Positions 35,388 through 46,501 of a DNA stretch of 64,000 bases are shown one piece after another; the first letter of the stretch is position 1; every line of letters begins with the position of its first letter. A program made the translations under genes and the position numbers. The stretch spans positions 1,616,019-1,680,018 of the forward strand of contig JXTC01000020.1 of assembly GCA_002914845.1 (NCBI GenBank). Direction: 5' to 3'. The notes below the pieces were generated by a model that was given only the letters and a program-made list of their open reading frames with translations, ran no database searches and was not told the DNA's origin. Source of the DNA: Trema orientale. Taxonomy: Eukaryota; Streptophyta; Magnoliopsida; Rosales; Cannabaceae.

Positions 35388-38300
35388 ATGTCGGCGATTT
35401 CGAATCTGACGACGTGCAGTCACGGCGTTAGCTCCTCGGTTCGTTTTTCTGACACGCTAACGTCGAGTTTCGCCACCAGCTCCAGACTTTCATGGCCGAT
35501 TCGGGTAATTCTCTTTCCGGAATCCGAAATTATATATATGTTTTTGTTTTGTTTTCCTGAAATCCCTTGCATTGCTTCAAGTTATTATGTTGAAATGCAT
35601 TTTAATTCCTAAAAATATATATAAATATATTTCTACCCGTAAAATGTGGAAATTTATCAATTTGGTGTCTGGTTTCTTCACTAAATCCATTAATTCATTA
35701 TCTTCACCGTAAACTGGTGGCAAACATAAGTGAATCTTCTCCCGTGTTGCAGAATGAAGCATTCTGCGGCTCTTGGTTAGCTCAGAGACATTTGAGCGGC
35801 GCGGATAAAGGCCGTGGTGTTCGTATGGCGTTAGTGGATGAGAGGCTTTCACGTACCAGAGATGTCCCAAAGCCTTCTGAAATTCTTGTAATGATTTCAG
35901 TTAAACTTGTTGTTATAACACGGTATAGAGCTGTTGGATTATTAATTTTGTTTGACGATTTTGTATGTTTCTTTTGCAGGGATACGATCTCGTTCAGGGA
36001 GCACTAGTGAGTTTTTCTAGCTGTTCTCTAATGTCCTAATGTACTCATTGATGTGGATTTTTAGTTTTATTTTTTGAAAATTTAGACTTTGTACATATAT
36101 TGCTAGCTGAACTCGACACTCGTCTTGCTGTAAATTATAGAGCTTGTTATCTAGCTCTCGCAGTTTAAAACTTTTAGATAATCTCAGTTAAAAAGAAATG
36201 TAACCGAAGTGCGGCAGAAAGTGAGAATTTGAAACTGAATCTTTAAGGTAAAATGTGAAAAGGTTTAGGTCCTTGCCCATGGGTGAAACTAACTGTCGGT
36301 GTAAACAATTCCGTGCGCAGGTTAGATGGAGTTCTGTAATGGATAAGTCATTACCCGATCCACCTACAGCTGTTTTTCTTCATGGAATTTTAGGTAGCCG
36401 AAAGAATTGGGGTAGGTGCTTCACACTTCTGATATTCCTTGCAAGTTTGGAAATTGTTGCTATAAACTCATCCTGAATCATAGAGAATGGAATGTATATA
36501 CATAAATATATATTCATATCTACCCTTATTTAGGTGTTGATCAGTGCTTTTTTTTTTCTTGGTCGTTATAGGCATCTGTTTTTCAAAGGTCTTGTCTTCT
36601 CTTTTGATGAATTCATTGGTCTGTTTTGAACACACAATTTGCTGCATTTGAAATATTTTCAGTTTCTTATATATGGTTTTGGATTTGGGAATGTGCAAGG
36701 CAAGGCAATCATGTACTTAATATCAATTCATGTTATCATTCGCTGCCTCGCGATTTTGTGTTTTCTTTTGTTGAAGGGATGCTTTGTCTCCTCTTCTCTA
36801 GACACCTTCCTTGTGTACCTTTTTCCCATCTGAGATCCGCGAGTATTTTGCAACGATGCAGCATTTATGGCCGTTATAGATGAAAAGTTTATGAACATTT
36901 TATCTGTGTTTTTGCAGGAACTTTTGCCCGTAGATTGGCACAAGAGTTTCCAACATGGCAGGTATTTGTTGGGAAAAATCTTCGCTTACTTCAAACAATT
37001 TGTACATCCACGCTTTGTAAATGGGTTTTCCTTTCCTTTTTTCTTCCCTCCCTATTTACCCTTCCCCTTTCTGGCACAAAGTTGATTACCTGTCTGGTTG
37101 TTAGATTTTTAACAATAAGGGATGGCATAAATTTTACCAATCACCTTCCATGCGTTATCTTTTATATTATTTTCTGCTTGTGTAACGTGGTTTTGTTGCA
37201 GTTTAAAGATTTTCATGAAGCCGTGAAACAGTACAGTTGACACTGGAAGAATCTTACTTGGTTTTCTTGTTTCTTTTACAGTTTCTCTTAGTTGACCTGC
37301 GGTGTCATGGCGATTCAGCTTCAATAACAACTAGGGGCCCACATACTGTAGCATCCACTGCCCTTGATGTCTTAAAGCTAGTGCGTATACATTTAGTGTT
37401 GCATTAGTAGTTTCCATTTTTAGTGTACTTCAAGCATTGCTGCTTGATTTGTTCAATTCTAAACTAATCTGTAGAATTTCCATATTCACATGTTACGTTT
37501 GAAATTGGAGGTTGCACATGCATAATGAAATTATGGTTCTGCAGTTTCGTAACTTCGTATGCTTAAGTTGTTCACACTGTTGTCCTTCTGAAAACCCGAT
37601 TAGGTTCCTCCTTATTGTCATGAATCACAGTTTGCCAGATAAATTGACAATGACTAGTCTTTTCTGCTCAGGATTCAAATTGTATGCCTTAATCAAAAGT
37701 CTGTCGGATGAATGTGACTTTGATGGTCCAGGTTTGATAATTATTTTTCAATGCAATTTGGTGGATGGGTAGGTAGTGCACATTGTATGTGGAAGCTTTC
37801 CAAACAATATGACATGTTGCAATAGTACTCCCAAGGGGGTGGTCGAAGTGGCAAGGAGCTTGAACTTAAGGCCTTCTCTCACTTAGGGAGGGTGAGGTCA
37901 TGAGTTCGAGCCCCCACGTCGCCCTTGGGAGCCCAACCGAATGGGGGTGGCTCTAGGAAGTGATTCACCACCGGGATCTCATCCGCCTTTTTTTTTTTTT
38001 AACCAAAAAAAAATGACATGTAGCAATAGTTAGAGTACTGCTTAGTAGCTTCTCACTTGATGAAGATGATGTAATTCGCAACCTCACTGGCCCCATATTC
38101 CTATGCTAATAGAGCATTGAAATCTGCAATATATTATCATTTATGTATTTTCAATTTAATTGAGAAACATTGCTTGAGTATTAGTTAACAGTTTGTTGTC
38201 ACTGGGATCTTTCCTATATACCTTTTGGGTCAAACAATATTTCAGTACATTCATATTCTAGAATTCTGTTTCTTCTTATTTGAGAAAAACTCATTTGTAC

Positions 38301-40661
38301 TCTTCTTTCCTCTATATAGGTTCGACAGCTGAGAATAACACCTCGCGTTCTTGTTGGTCACAGTTTCGGTGGAAAAGGTATCTTACTGTCTTTTCTTACT
38401 TTCAATATATTTTGAACTTACACTTGCTTATTGATAGCAATGAAATTGCTTGTTGGGTCATACTGGTTCTAACTTTTCTGCTTGAATTTTCTCTACAGTT
38501 GTCTTAAGCATGGTAGAACAAGCTGCAAAACCTCTTGCGAGACCAGTTAAGGTAATTTTCTTGCTGTTTGCTATTTTTGACCAGGATTTTAACTCTGGCG
38601 TTGGTTTGGAGTGAGTAAAGTGAATACTGAATTTTTATGGAAGTTTATGGTATTAATACATGAGTGAATGTAAACTTAGATGCAAAAATTATGTGTATGA
38701 GTTTTGGTTCTCGGTGTGAATTTGTATTTATGTCTTTCTAAATTCACTTATAAATTACATGCATAAGTCTTGTACTGAACCAAGTGTAGATTATTTGCAA
38801 TTGACTAATGGTAACGCAAGGTTTAAATATTGAACTCTATTATGGGCTTCTAAATTTCTACTTAAACTCCAACTATTGTGTTTCAAAAGCTAAAATATAT
38901 TGCAAGAATTTTGTTTGTGCCCATATTTTGTCTTTTATTTTCATTTCATTTTTAGGTTTGGGTTCTAGATGCCACTCCTGGAAAAGTTCGACCTGGTGGA
39001 GATGGGGAGGACCATCCAGCAGAGCTAATATCTTTCCTTAGTACACTGCCAAAAGAGGTGATTGCTTAGTCCACATTTGAAACATGTTTTTTTAATTAGA
39101 ATTAATTTATCCTGATTATTTGTTCCATATATGATTTTGAACACGTTATTTCCTCTGATTCTGTACTCCAAATATATTCGTTGCCAAGTATCTGCAGCCA
39201 ATACTGTTATTTTTTAACATTGTAAAAATTTCTTGTTCCCGATGATATACTTGGGCTTCTTTTCTGCATATAATTTATCATATCTGGTGCTATTATTTAT
39301 CTCATTTCAATTGTGGTGCATATAATTTTGTGGGCTTAATTTTAATTCTGACACTCTTTTCTCAACAAGGTATCTTCAAAGCGGGATATTGTCAATGCTC
39401 TAAATCAAGAAGGATTTTCCAAAGATGTGGCACAGGTACATACCTCTCAACATCAACACAAATTATACTCAACCAGCTCTTTTTTCCTTTCATGCAAGTT
39501 GAATTTATAGTTATTGCAAATTATTACTACATTCTGTTAATTCTACTATATCCATGTCGGTACTGTTGCCTTTGCAGTGGTAGTGCAATTTACATTTACA
39601 TTTTATGGCCATTGGTCTTATTCACGGTTAATCAAAGTCCAACACGGCTTTCATTATGCTCCTTAGTCATATATCTAGTTAAAAATGTTGAAGAACAAGG
39701 AAGCTATCTTTCTGACAAATTTGCTATGTGAACCCAGAGACTAATGTTTTTAGCAGTATTCCAACGAAATAAGTAGCATGATAAATATGATTTTTATTTC
39801 TAATTTTTGGCTTGTAATTTACAAAAATGCATGCAGTGGGTGGTTACTAATCTTCGTCCAACTGGTCCTCCTGGTTCATCGCCATCAAGCTTCTCATGGG
39901 TATTTGATCTCAAGGGAATTGCTGAACTGTATCAATCTTACGAAGAGACAAATTTATGGTAGTGACCTCAGCTTCAGAAAATCAAACATCAAATACAGTT
40001 TTTAAATATGGTTTATATGTGAGCCCACCATGTAGTGTCTCATGCACAATTTTTGAAAATACTGGCACTTTCCTCTACAAGGAATGTCTGATGAGAGATG
40101 TTCTTCGCCAAGAACATTACAGCGGACAGTAAGATTCAACTAGGAGTCTTGGTTATACATTTGTTCTGAACAGATACTATACCTTTCCTTTCTGTTATTA
40201 TTATTTTTTTTTTTCTAAAGCTGGAAATTGCCCAGTTCTTTTTTACACCATATTTTAGAGATCATTTAATATCAAGTTTTGAGCTATCTTGCTCATTTTC
40301 TTCCCTTAAATTTTTATAGGAAAGTAGTTGAAGACGTGCCTCGAGGTGTGCATGTGAATTTTTTGAAAGCAGAAAGAAGTTTACACAGGTGGGCCCTTGA
40401 AGATATTCAGAGGATTCATGCTGCTGAGGAGGTTGCCGCCGAAGAGGGAGGTGGCGTTGAAATGCATGTCCTTGAAGATGCTGGCCATTGGGTATGTTAA
40501 TTCTATAATCTCGAAGTATTACATTGTTTCAACAACTAGTCACAAAAGTTTCTTTTTCAATATTCTATGAGAAGTGCCATTTTTCATTTTTCAAATTTTG
40601 ACAGGTACATGCTGATAACCCAGATGGGCTCTTTAGGATTCTTTCGTCGTCTTTCCGGTGA
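35388..40661 (+). CDS. ABHD11-like alpha/beta hydrolase, predicted plastid/organellar
   Basis: Thirteen coding exons: 35388-35504, 35753-35887, 35980-36006, 36321-36411, 36918-36961, 37282-37380, 38320-38377, 38499-38551, 38956-39057, 39370-39435, 39837-39958, 40320-40491, 40605-40661. All GT-AG; 380 aa. Residues 1 to about 45 are Ser/Thr-rich and resemble a transit peptide. The hydrolase core shows the oxyanion segment PPTAVFLHGILGSRKNWG (His114-Gly115), LVDLRCHGDSA, the nucleophile elbow VLVGHSFGGK (Ser186), VWVLDATPGKV (Asp213) and the catalytic His361 in EDAGHWVHADNP. This is the order of the ABHD11/ybfF esterase group. The substrate is unknown. Arabidopsis At4g10030 is the likely counterpart, from memory. 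The sixth intron carries a SINE (37827-38012). Codon phase is kept across every junction. Confidence 0.93.
37827..38012 (+). mobile_element. tRNA-derived SINE inside the sixth intron of the hydrolase gene
   Basis: A 186-bp element beginning ACTCCCAAGGGGGTGGTCGA, with box A-like GGTCGAAGTGGCAAGGAGC and box B-like GAGTTCGAGCCCC, ending in a T tract and A tract. Flanking repeats are ATGACATGTTGCAATAGT (37809-37826) and ATGACATGTAGCAATAGT (38013-38030), an 18-bp duplication with one mismatch. It is on the gene's sense strand, in the intron between exons 6 and 7 (37381-38319), and does not touch splice sites. Its sequence differs from the SINE at 23734. Confidence 0.9.
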
Positions 40662-42740
40662 GTAAAAACCTGGGGGAGTAAGCATATTCTAATGTTCAGT
40701 TAGAGGTAGCAGCCTTAGATTCATGGATCACAACTCACACCGGAAATGATCATTTTGATATTATATCGTAATAGTTAACTGTATATGCTTGGCTATTATT
40801 TTTCATTTTTGTGCTATACATGTCTGTAAGTGTTATTCAGTATATTAGATGTCTAATAAGAAATATTAGGATTCTTACAACTGAAAGAAAATGCTGGAGG
40901 TTGTTGGAATTACCTAATTTGTAGTAGCATGTATTTAGGAGGTGTTCCTATCTAGTTGTATGATTTTTTTTTTTGCGCGTAATTATATTTAGTCCCATAA
41001 AGTTATTCAAGGTAATTACTACAAACATGGGCTTTACGTCTTTTAGTGAGAACTTTAATCGAGGGATTAGAAGTGAAAATGTAAGTCGCAGAGATAATTT
41101 AACAAAATTTTCTGTGTAGCTGGAGACGTAGACAATTATTGACAAACTTGCGTACCAACGTAAACAAAAATGAGATTCGTTCCAATTAATTGTTTTAGAA
41201 AATCAAAACCAAAAATTAATTGAAAGATTATATAAAGTTTCTATCTCATTTTGATTTGGATTTAATTTTTTGTTTTGATTGAGGGTTATTTTGGGTTTCA
41301 ATGTTTTGAATTTTTGAAAGGAACTTATGTTATTTGGATTTAAGCACCAAACTCTCGTACTAATTGTTTGCCCAAGATTAGCTAACCCAAGAGCGGAGTG
41401 AATTGGGTTTTAAAAATTTTTGCAAATTTTTCTTGTTAAGCAAGTAAATTATGCAAGTAAAAACAATAACAAGTAAAAATAGATAAATAGCATGCACAAG
41501 TTCAAGATAAATAAATTAAAAAGATAGGGATAGAGAAATGCAAACACTATTTTTATGAGGTTCAACGAACATGTCGGTTTGTCTATGTCCCTGGTTTTTG
41601 GCAATCTGTTTCGAGCTTTCCACTATCGGATCAAGAGAATGAGCTTGATCGTCCTTTTTACACAACGAGTGGTTTCTCTTTAGGCATACTCTCGCCTTTA
41701 CAATAGGATTGAATTTGGCTCTATCACGCCTAACTCGGATTATTTAGACTCCGGTGCCAATCTCACCTAAACTGGGTTATTTATGAATCCGGTGTCAACC
41801 TCACCTCACAAATACACTTTTGATTTTGTTTGTTGATTCACTCAATAAGAATCTTTCTATATTCTTGATACAAGGTAAGCCTAGAGAGAATAAATAGGAA
41901 CACAAGATATGATCTAGTTTGGCTTAATTGATTTTTGTGAAAAAGTGGATTAAAAAGTTTGATTCACAAAAGATGATTGAACACTTTGAAAGTATGTTTA
42001 AAGCAATGTAGGAATGTTCAAAAAGTTGTTTCAAGTGTTAGAAAAGCTTCTATATATAGATTAGAATGAAAACTAGCCATTTTAAACCGTTTGACAGATA
42101 ATCTGTCATTTTCGGTAGACCGAAAATACTAGCCGTTGAAAGTGCGGTTGTAAGGGCCGAATTTGAAAAACTTTTAAAAATATATAGGGGAATCGGTAGA
42201 CCAATTCTGGAGACCGGTCTACCGAAAATACCCGAGAGCTATTTTTGATTTTTATTTCAAGTCTTTTTCAATTATTTTCAAAATGTGATTTTATAAATAT
42301 TATGTAATATAGGAACTATAGAAATTCATAAATCAATTTAAAAGCTTGTGTAAAATAAATTTCATATTTTAATTTGAGATAAATAGGTTTGATAGTTTTG
42401 CTTTGAAAATTTCCACTCTTATGAAGAATTTGAGCCATTAAGATTATATAATATGTAAACAAGTATTCAAGTACAAGAACTAAGTGTATAACCTTTGCTA
42501 GTCTAGGTCTTGTAATCTTGAACTTTGTCTTCAAGCTCTTTTCCATAATTCATCTTGAATGTCTTATGATCTTTTCAATTTAACTTGCTACACACTCAAG
42601 TAGATTATTAGATCTTAATCATATGTTTGTTAACTTCAAAATAAGAGTGTATGATTGATGATGCAAAGCATGAGTGAACAAAGAGTACTAGACATAATGT
42701 CGAGCGGCGCTAGATAAGGTATCTACCAACTCAAAATGAA

Positions 42741-42772
<32 letters not shown>
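40662..42772. other. Hydrolase 3' region and an unclassified repeat-derived segment
   Basis: The first about 250 bp are probably hydrolase 3' untranslated region. From roughly 41340 to 42700 the sequence looks transposon-derived: the GAGCGGAGTGAATTGGGTTT start, long stretches of short A-rich words, and a block with GGTAGACCGAAAATA and ACCGGTCTACCGAAAATACC (42110-42235) that repeats itself in inverted and direct form. I cannot assign a superfamily. No coding frame is supported. Confidence 0.4.
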
Positions 42773-43448
42773 GGGTGATATTTCAATAGAGATTTTTATT
42801 TTTACTCCATAGATGAGTACTTTAATTTAGACCATTAGATTTTAATCTAATGATTAGAATAATATTAATAGATTTACTAAAAAAATTTATTATAATTAAT
42901 ACATATATAAATATAGAAAGTTATTTAAAACAAAAAAGATGGATAACCTAATGAATTGGTCAATTTTTTTTTATTTTTTTATAAGAAAATGAAATTAGTG
43001 AAAAATACTTAATAATCCTAAATCACTCTCAACTATCTTATTTGCTAGGGAAAAAAAAAACAAAGCATGTACAAATTTTAAGCTGATTCACACATTTTTT
43101 TTAAAAATAATTTTTCTTTCAATGTAGTTACTTTATTCATATTTTTTTAATTTAAGAAAACAACTTATTCATAATATGAAAATTATACTATATTGGGTTT
43201 TACCTTTCGTACAGTAAAAAAGAAATTTTATGAAATATTGAAGATATAATAGTACATATAGTTTTATTTATAGGTAATTAAAAAAATTAAACTTTAAATT
43301 ACATTTTCAAAAAGGAAAGAAATAAGAAAAATGAATTAGAAATTAATATATTGAATGATATGACTTATTATTGTAGGTTTATTTCCAAATTAGTCAAACT
43401 TACCCATCCATGGAGCAAAAATAAAAATACTCATTGAAAACTCAATCG
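42773..43448. mobile_element. Mutator-type terminal-inverted-repeat element, copy A
   Basis: The left end GGGTGATATTTCAATAGAGA continues into TTTTTATTTTTACTCCATAGATGAG. The right end in reverse complement reads TTGAGTTTTCAATGAGTATT, then TTTTATTTTTGCTCCATGGATG. Both sides are flanked by TATATAT tracts, so the target duplication (TATATATAT or one base longer) is not diagnostic. The interior is AT-rich without coding frames and matches copy B (50647-51970) in inverted orientation. The exact right boundary is uncertain by a few bases. Confidence 0.7.
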
Positions 43449-45121
43449 TGTATATATATATTATATATATATATATAAGTTTTGCTCTTGAAAATGATGT
43501 CAAGAGTGCTAGACAGAGTATCGAAAGGCGTTAGACAAGGTATAAAACAATTCGATCTCACATGTTTAGCCGGAATGTGGATCCTTGATGAGATAAGTGC
43601 TAGGGTATTTTGTATTTAAAATAATTTAAAACTTGAAAAAGTGTACTCATCAAAAAATTATTAAGAATTATGTATTGCTTAAAATATAGGGATAATAGCA
43701 TCATTGGTCCCCAACCTATTACTATTTTGGTATATTGATCATCAACCTTTTTTTGTGGCATTTAAGTACTAAACGTTTCTCTTTTTGGTATCATTGGTCC
43801 TTTTGGTATATTTAATCCAAGATTCCATTAAAATTCATTTGAATGAGAGAAATTTTGTACATTGATCTCGATTTTTCAATTCTTTCACAATTTGGTCCCT
43901 TTTTTTTTGTATTCATATTTCCAATTAATAATATTGCATCTGCCAATCTTTCGGAAAATTAAAATTCTAAAAAATTAATTTTCCGAAAGATTGACAGATG
44001 CAATAACATAAAGAAATGAACATTTAATGGAAAACTATAAAATTTTTCGGGCTTATTTGCTGTAAATAGTTAATTAATTTTTTAGAAGTTCAACGACTAA
44101 AAAAAAACTTTAAATAAAAATAATACCTACTTGATTATGGCCCTATATATATTTACAAACTATGGAATTTTTGAATGTCAACTTTTTTTTTAATGGGGTT
44201 CTTCACAAAATATACCTTTGCTATAGTATATTTTAGGGTTAATGGCACCATTGATCCCCAACCTATTACCACTTTGACATATTGGTCCTTAAACTTTCTT
44301 TTGTGGTATTTAAGTATTAAACGTTTCTCTTTTTAGCACCATTGATCCTTTTGGCATATTTCATCTAAGATTCTGTTAAAATTTATTTGAACGAGAGAAA
44401 TTTTGCGCCATTGATTTCGATTTTTCAGTTGTTTAATAATTTAGTCCCTAATTTTTTTTTATTCATATTTCTGATTAATAATATTGCATCTACTAATCTT
44501 TCAGAAAATTAAAATTCAAAGACGGATATAAAACAAACAGTTCATTATAAAACCAAATTCAAAAAAGAAAAAAAAATTATACTAATAAACCTTCGCTTAT
44601 GTCAAACTATAGTACTTTATGAACAAAAAATAATTATCCTACTATTTTTAAAATAAAAAAAATTTCACGTACACGCTTTTATACCAGTCAAATTTGATTG
44701 AAAATTTATTCGGCTATAATTTGAGTAGTTAGAAAAAAAAAGTAATATACATATTATTTAATGCTTTTTTTTCTTTACCTTTTACCATAAAAAGACGTGC
44801 GTGATGAATTTTAATTGGACAAAACAATATAAGTAAAAAAAATACCTACTTGGTGCTCATATATAATATATATATATATGGTCATAATCTATATAACAAA
44901 TATTATAACAAACATAGAGCTATTTTATATTAATTTTGGTCAAAAATAAAATAAAAAAATCACTAAGCTCACTTAAAATAGTTTTTTGTTCCGTAGTATG
45001 TAAGATTACTACTTGTTACGTACCAAATTATCATGTACTAAAGTTATAATCTTTAAGAGGAGCTAAGCTGTTCTTATCATTTGACATACAAAATTCACTA
45101 TAATCTTTAATACTATCAAAA
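43449..45121. repeat. AT-rich intergenic DNA with two direct copies of a repeat
   Basis: Two copies of a roughly 285-bp sequence lie in direct order at 43689-43970 and 44236-44518. Shared words include CCCCAACCTATTAC, TTTAAGTA then TAAACGTTTCTCTTTTT, and ATTCATATTT. They resemble the ends of Mutator-type elements (GGGxTAATGGCACCATTGGTCC style). In the first copy a 31-bp inverted repeat (43932-43962 against 43975-44005) forms a strong hairpin. No gene is supported in this interval. Confidence 0.55.
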
Positions 45122-45986
45122 TAGATATGCAATAATGGGTCGCCTGGCCCGGCCCGGCCCAACTCATTATTTTCGTGAGCCGGGCCGGCCCACCGAAGAA
45201 AAATGGTAGCTCAGTTCAGTCCATAGGCTATCCTATATGTGGGCTGGGCTAGCCCGCGGGCTAGGATGGGTCGGCCCATAATAGTCCATCATGAGCCGGC
45301 CCATTCTAGCCTACCATGAGTCGGCCCATTCTAGTTTAAAAAAAAAAAGAAGGAAAAAAAACACTTTGTTTAACTTTAAAGTTATTTTTTTTTATCAAAT
45401 CCTCAATAATTTACATACAATTACAAATTAATTTAAGTGTTAATTAATATAAACAAAAAAATATATTTACTAATATTACAAAAATTAATTTGGATAAAAC
45501 TAAATAATTATGTGAACCATTAACAAAATTTTTATTTATGACTGCTTTATTAAAAATCTTACAAATCAAATTCAGTAGGACAATACAAAACCTTAGTTTA
45601 GTAAGAAAAAAAATAGTATAAAATAGTTAAGATTATACAAAACAAAATTTAAAAAAAATAAAAGAACGAAAGAATATAAAAATAAAAGAAGAATGAGCCA
45701 AAATGGATCGGCCCATGATGGTCCAGAATGGGCCGGTCAACCTTGGTCCATCATGGGCTGGCTCGTCCTGGCCCAGGCCTAGGCCCAACCCATCCATTGA
45801 ACTTTGGTGGGCCAGGCCGGCCTACAAGCCACCAGCCCAACCCAGCCCAGTCCAGCCCACAAATAATAGTAGACGGGCCGACCTGACCCATCTACTGTGG
45901 CAGGACCGACCGACCGATCCATCTTAACACTGTAGTAAGACGAGCTTGGGCCAGCCCATGGGTCGCGGCCTATAGTTGCATCTCTA
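45122..45986. mobile_element. Non-autonomous hAT element with GGCCC-rich subterminal repeats
   Basis: Exact 8-bp duplications TATCAAAA (45114-45121 and 45987-45994) and short inverted ends (TAGATATGCAA left; TAGAGATGCAA read inward from the right) fit the hAT superfamily. Both subterminal regions (45135-45330 and 45695-45965) are GC-rich and dense in GGCCC, GGCCCA and CGGCCC in both orientations. The AT-rich middle has no transposase. The plus-strand frame at 45703-45927 is a by-product of the Pro-rich reading of these repeats. The motif clusters are plausible transposase-binding sites. Confidence 0.85.
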
Positions 45987-45994
45987 TATCAAAA

Positions 45995-46501
45995 TATAAG
46001 ATATTTAACTAAATCCGTATATTGAAGATTCAGACATAAGATAAGATTGTAAAAAAAGAGAGTACAACTAGCCGTTCTTTTTAAAAAAGAAAAAAAAATT
46101 TGAACTAGAGAATCTAATTTTTATAGTTAATAGTGTCATTTTCTATTAATAAGCATGGGAAAGCAATTTGAAAAAAAAAAAAAAAAAAGAAAAAAGAAAA
46201 ATAAAAGAGATAAGAAAATTTGAAAATTCCTTCTTAATAAAATTGCGCATTTAAAATGCTCAATAATTAATACATATTTTCCGGCCACCGCTATGACGGT
46301 GTAAGCTCTTCTAAGTTCTGACTATAAGCTTCACAAGGCACTCTTCAATAGGTCTATTGATTACCTATATATATATAGATATATTCTCTCCTCTCCATAC
46401 TCCATCCATACAAATCTCGTCACCAAAAGACTCATCAAAAGGCTGAAGTCTCAAATCAAAATTTTCAAAACCCAGTTTTCAGACCAAAATTCTGTTTGTT
46501 T
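45995..46501. other. 3' flank of the DUF506 gene
   Basis: AT-rich sequence with a long A tract near 46170-46190 and TATATATATAGATATA near 46370. It is downstream of the leftward gene 9 and probably includes its 3' untranslated region. No coding region. Confidence 0.5.

Noticed and set aside
45703-45927. Pro-rich 74-residue frame
   Set aside because: It is a translation artefact of the GGCCC repeats of the hAT element.
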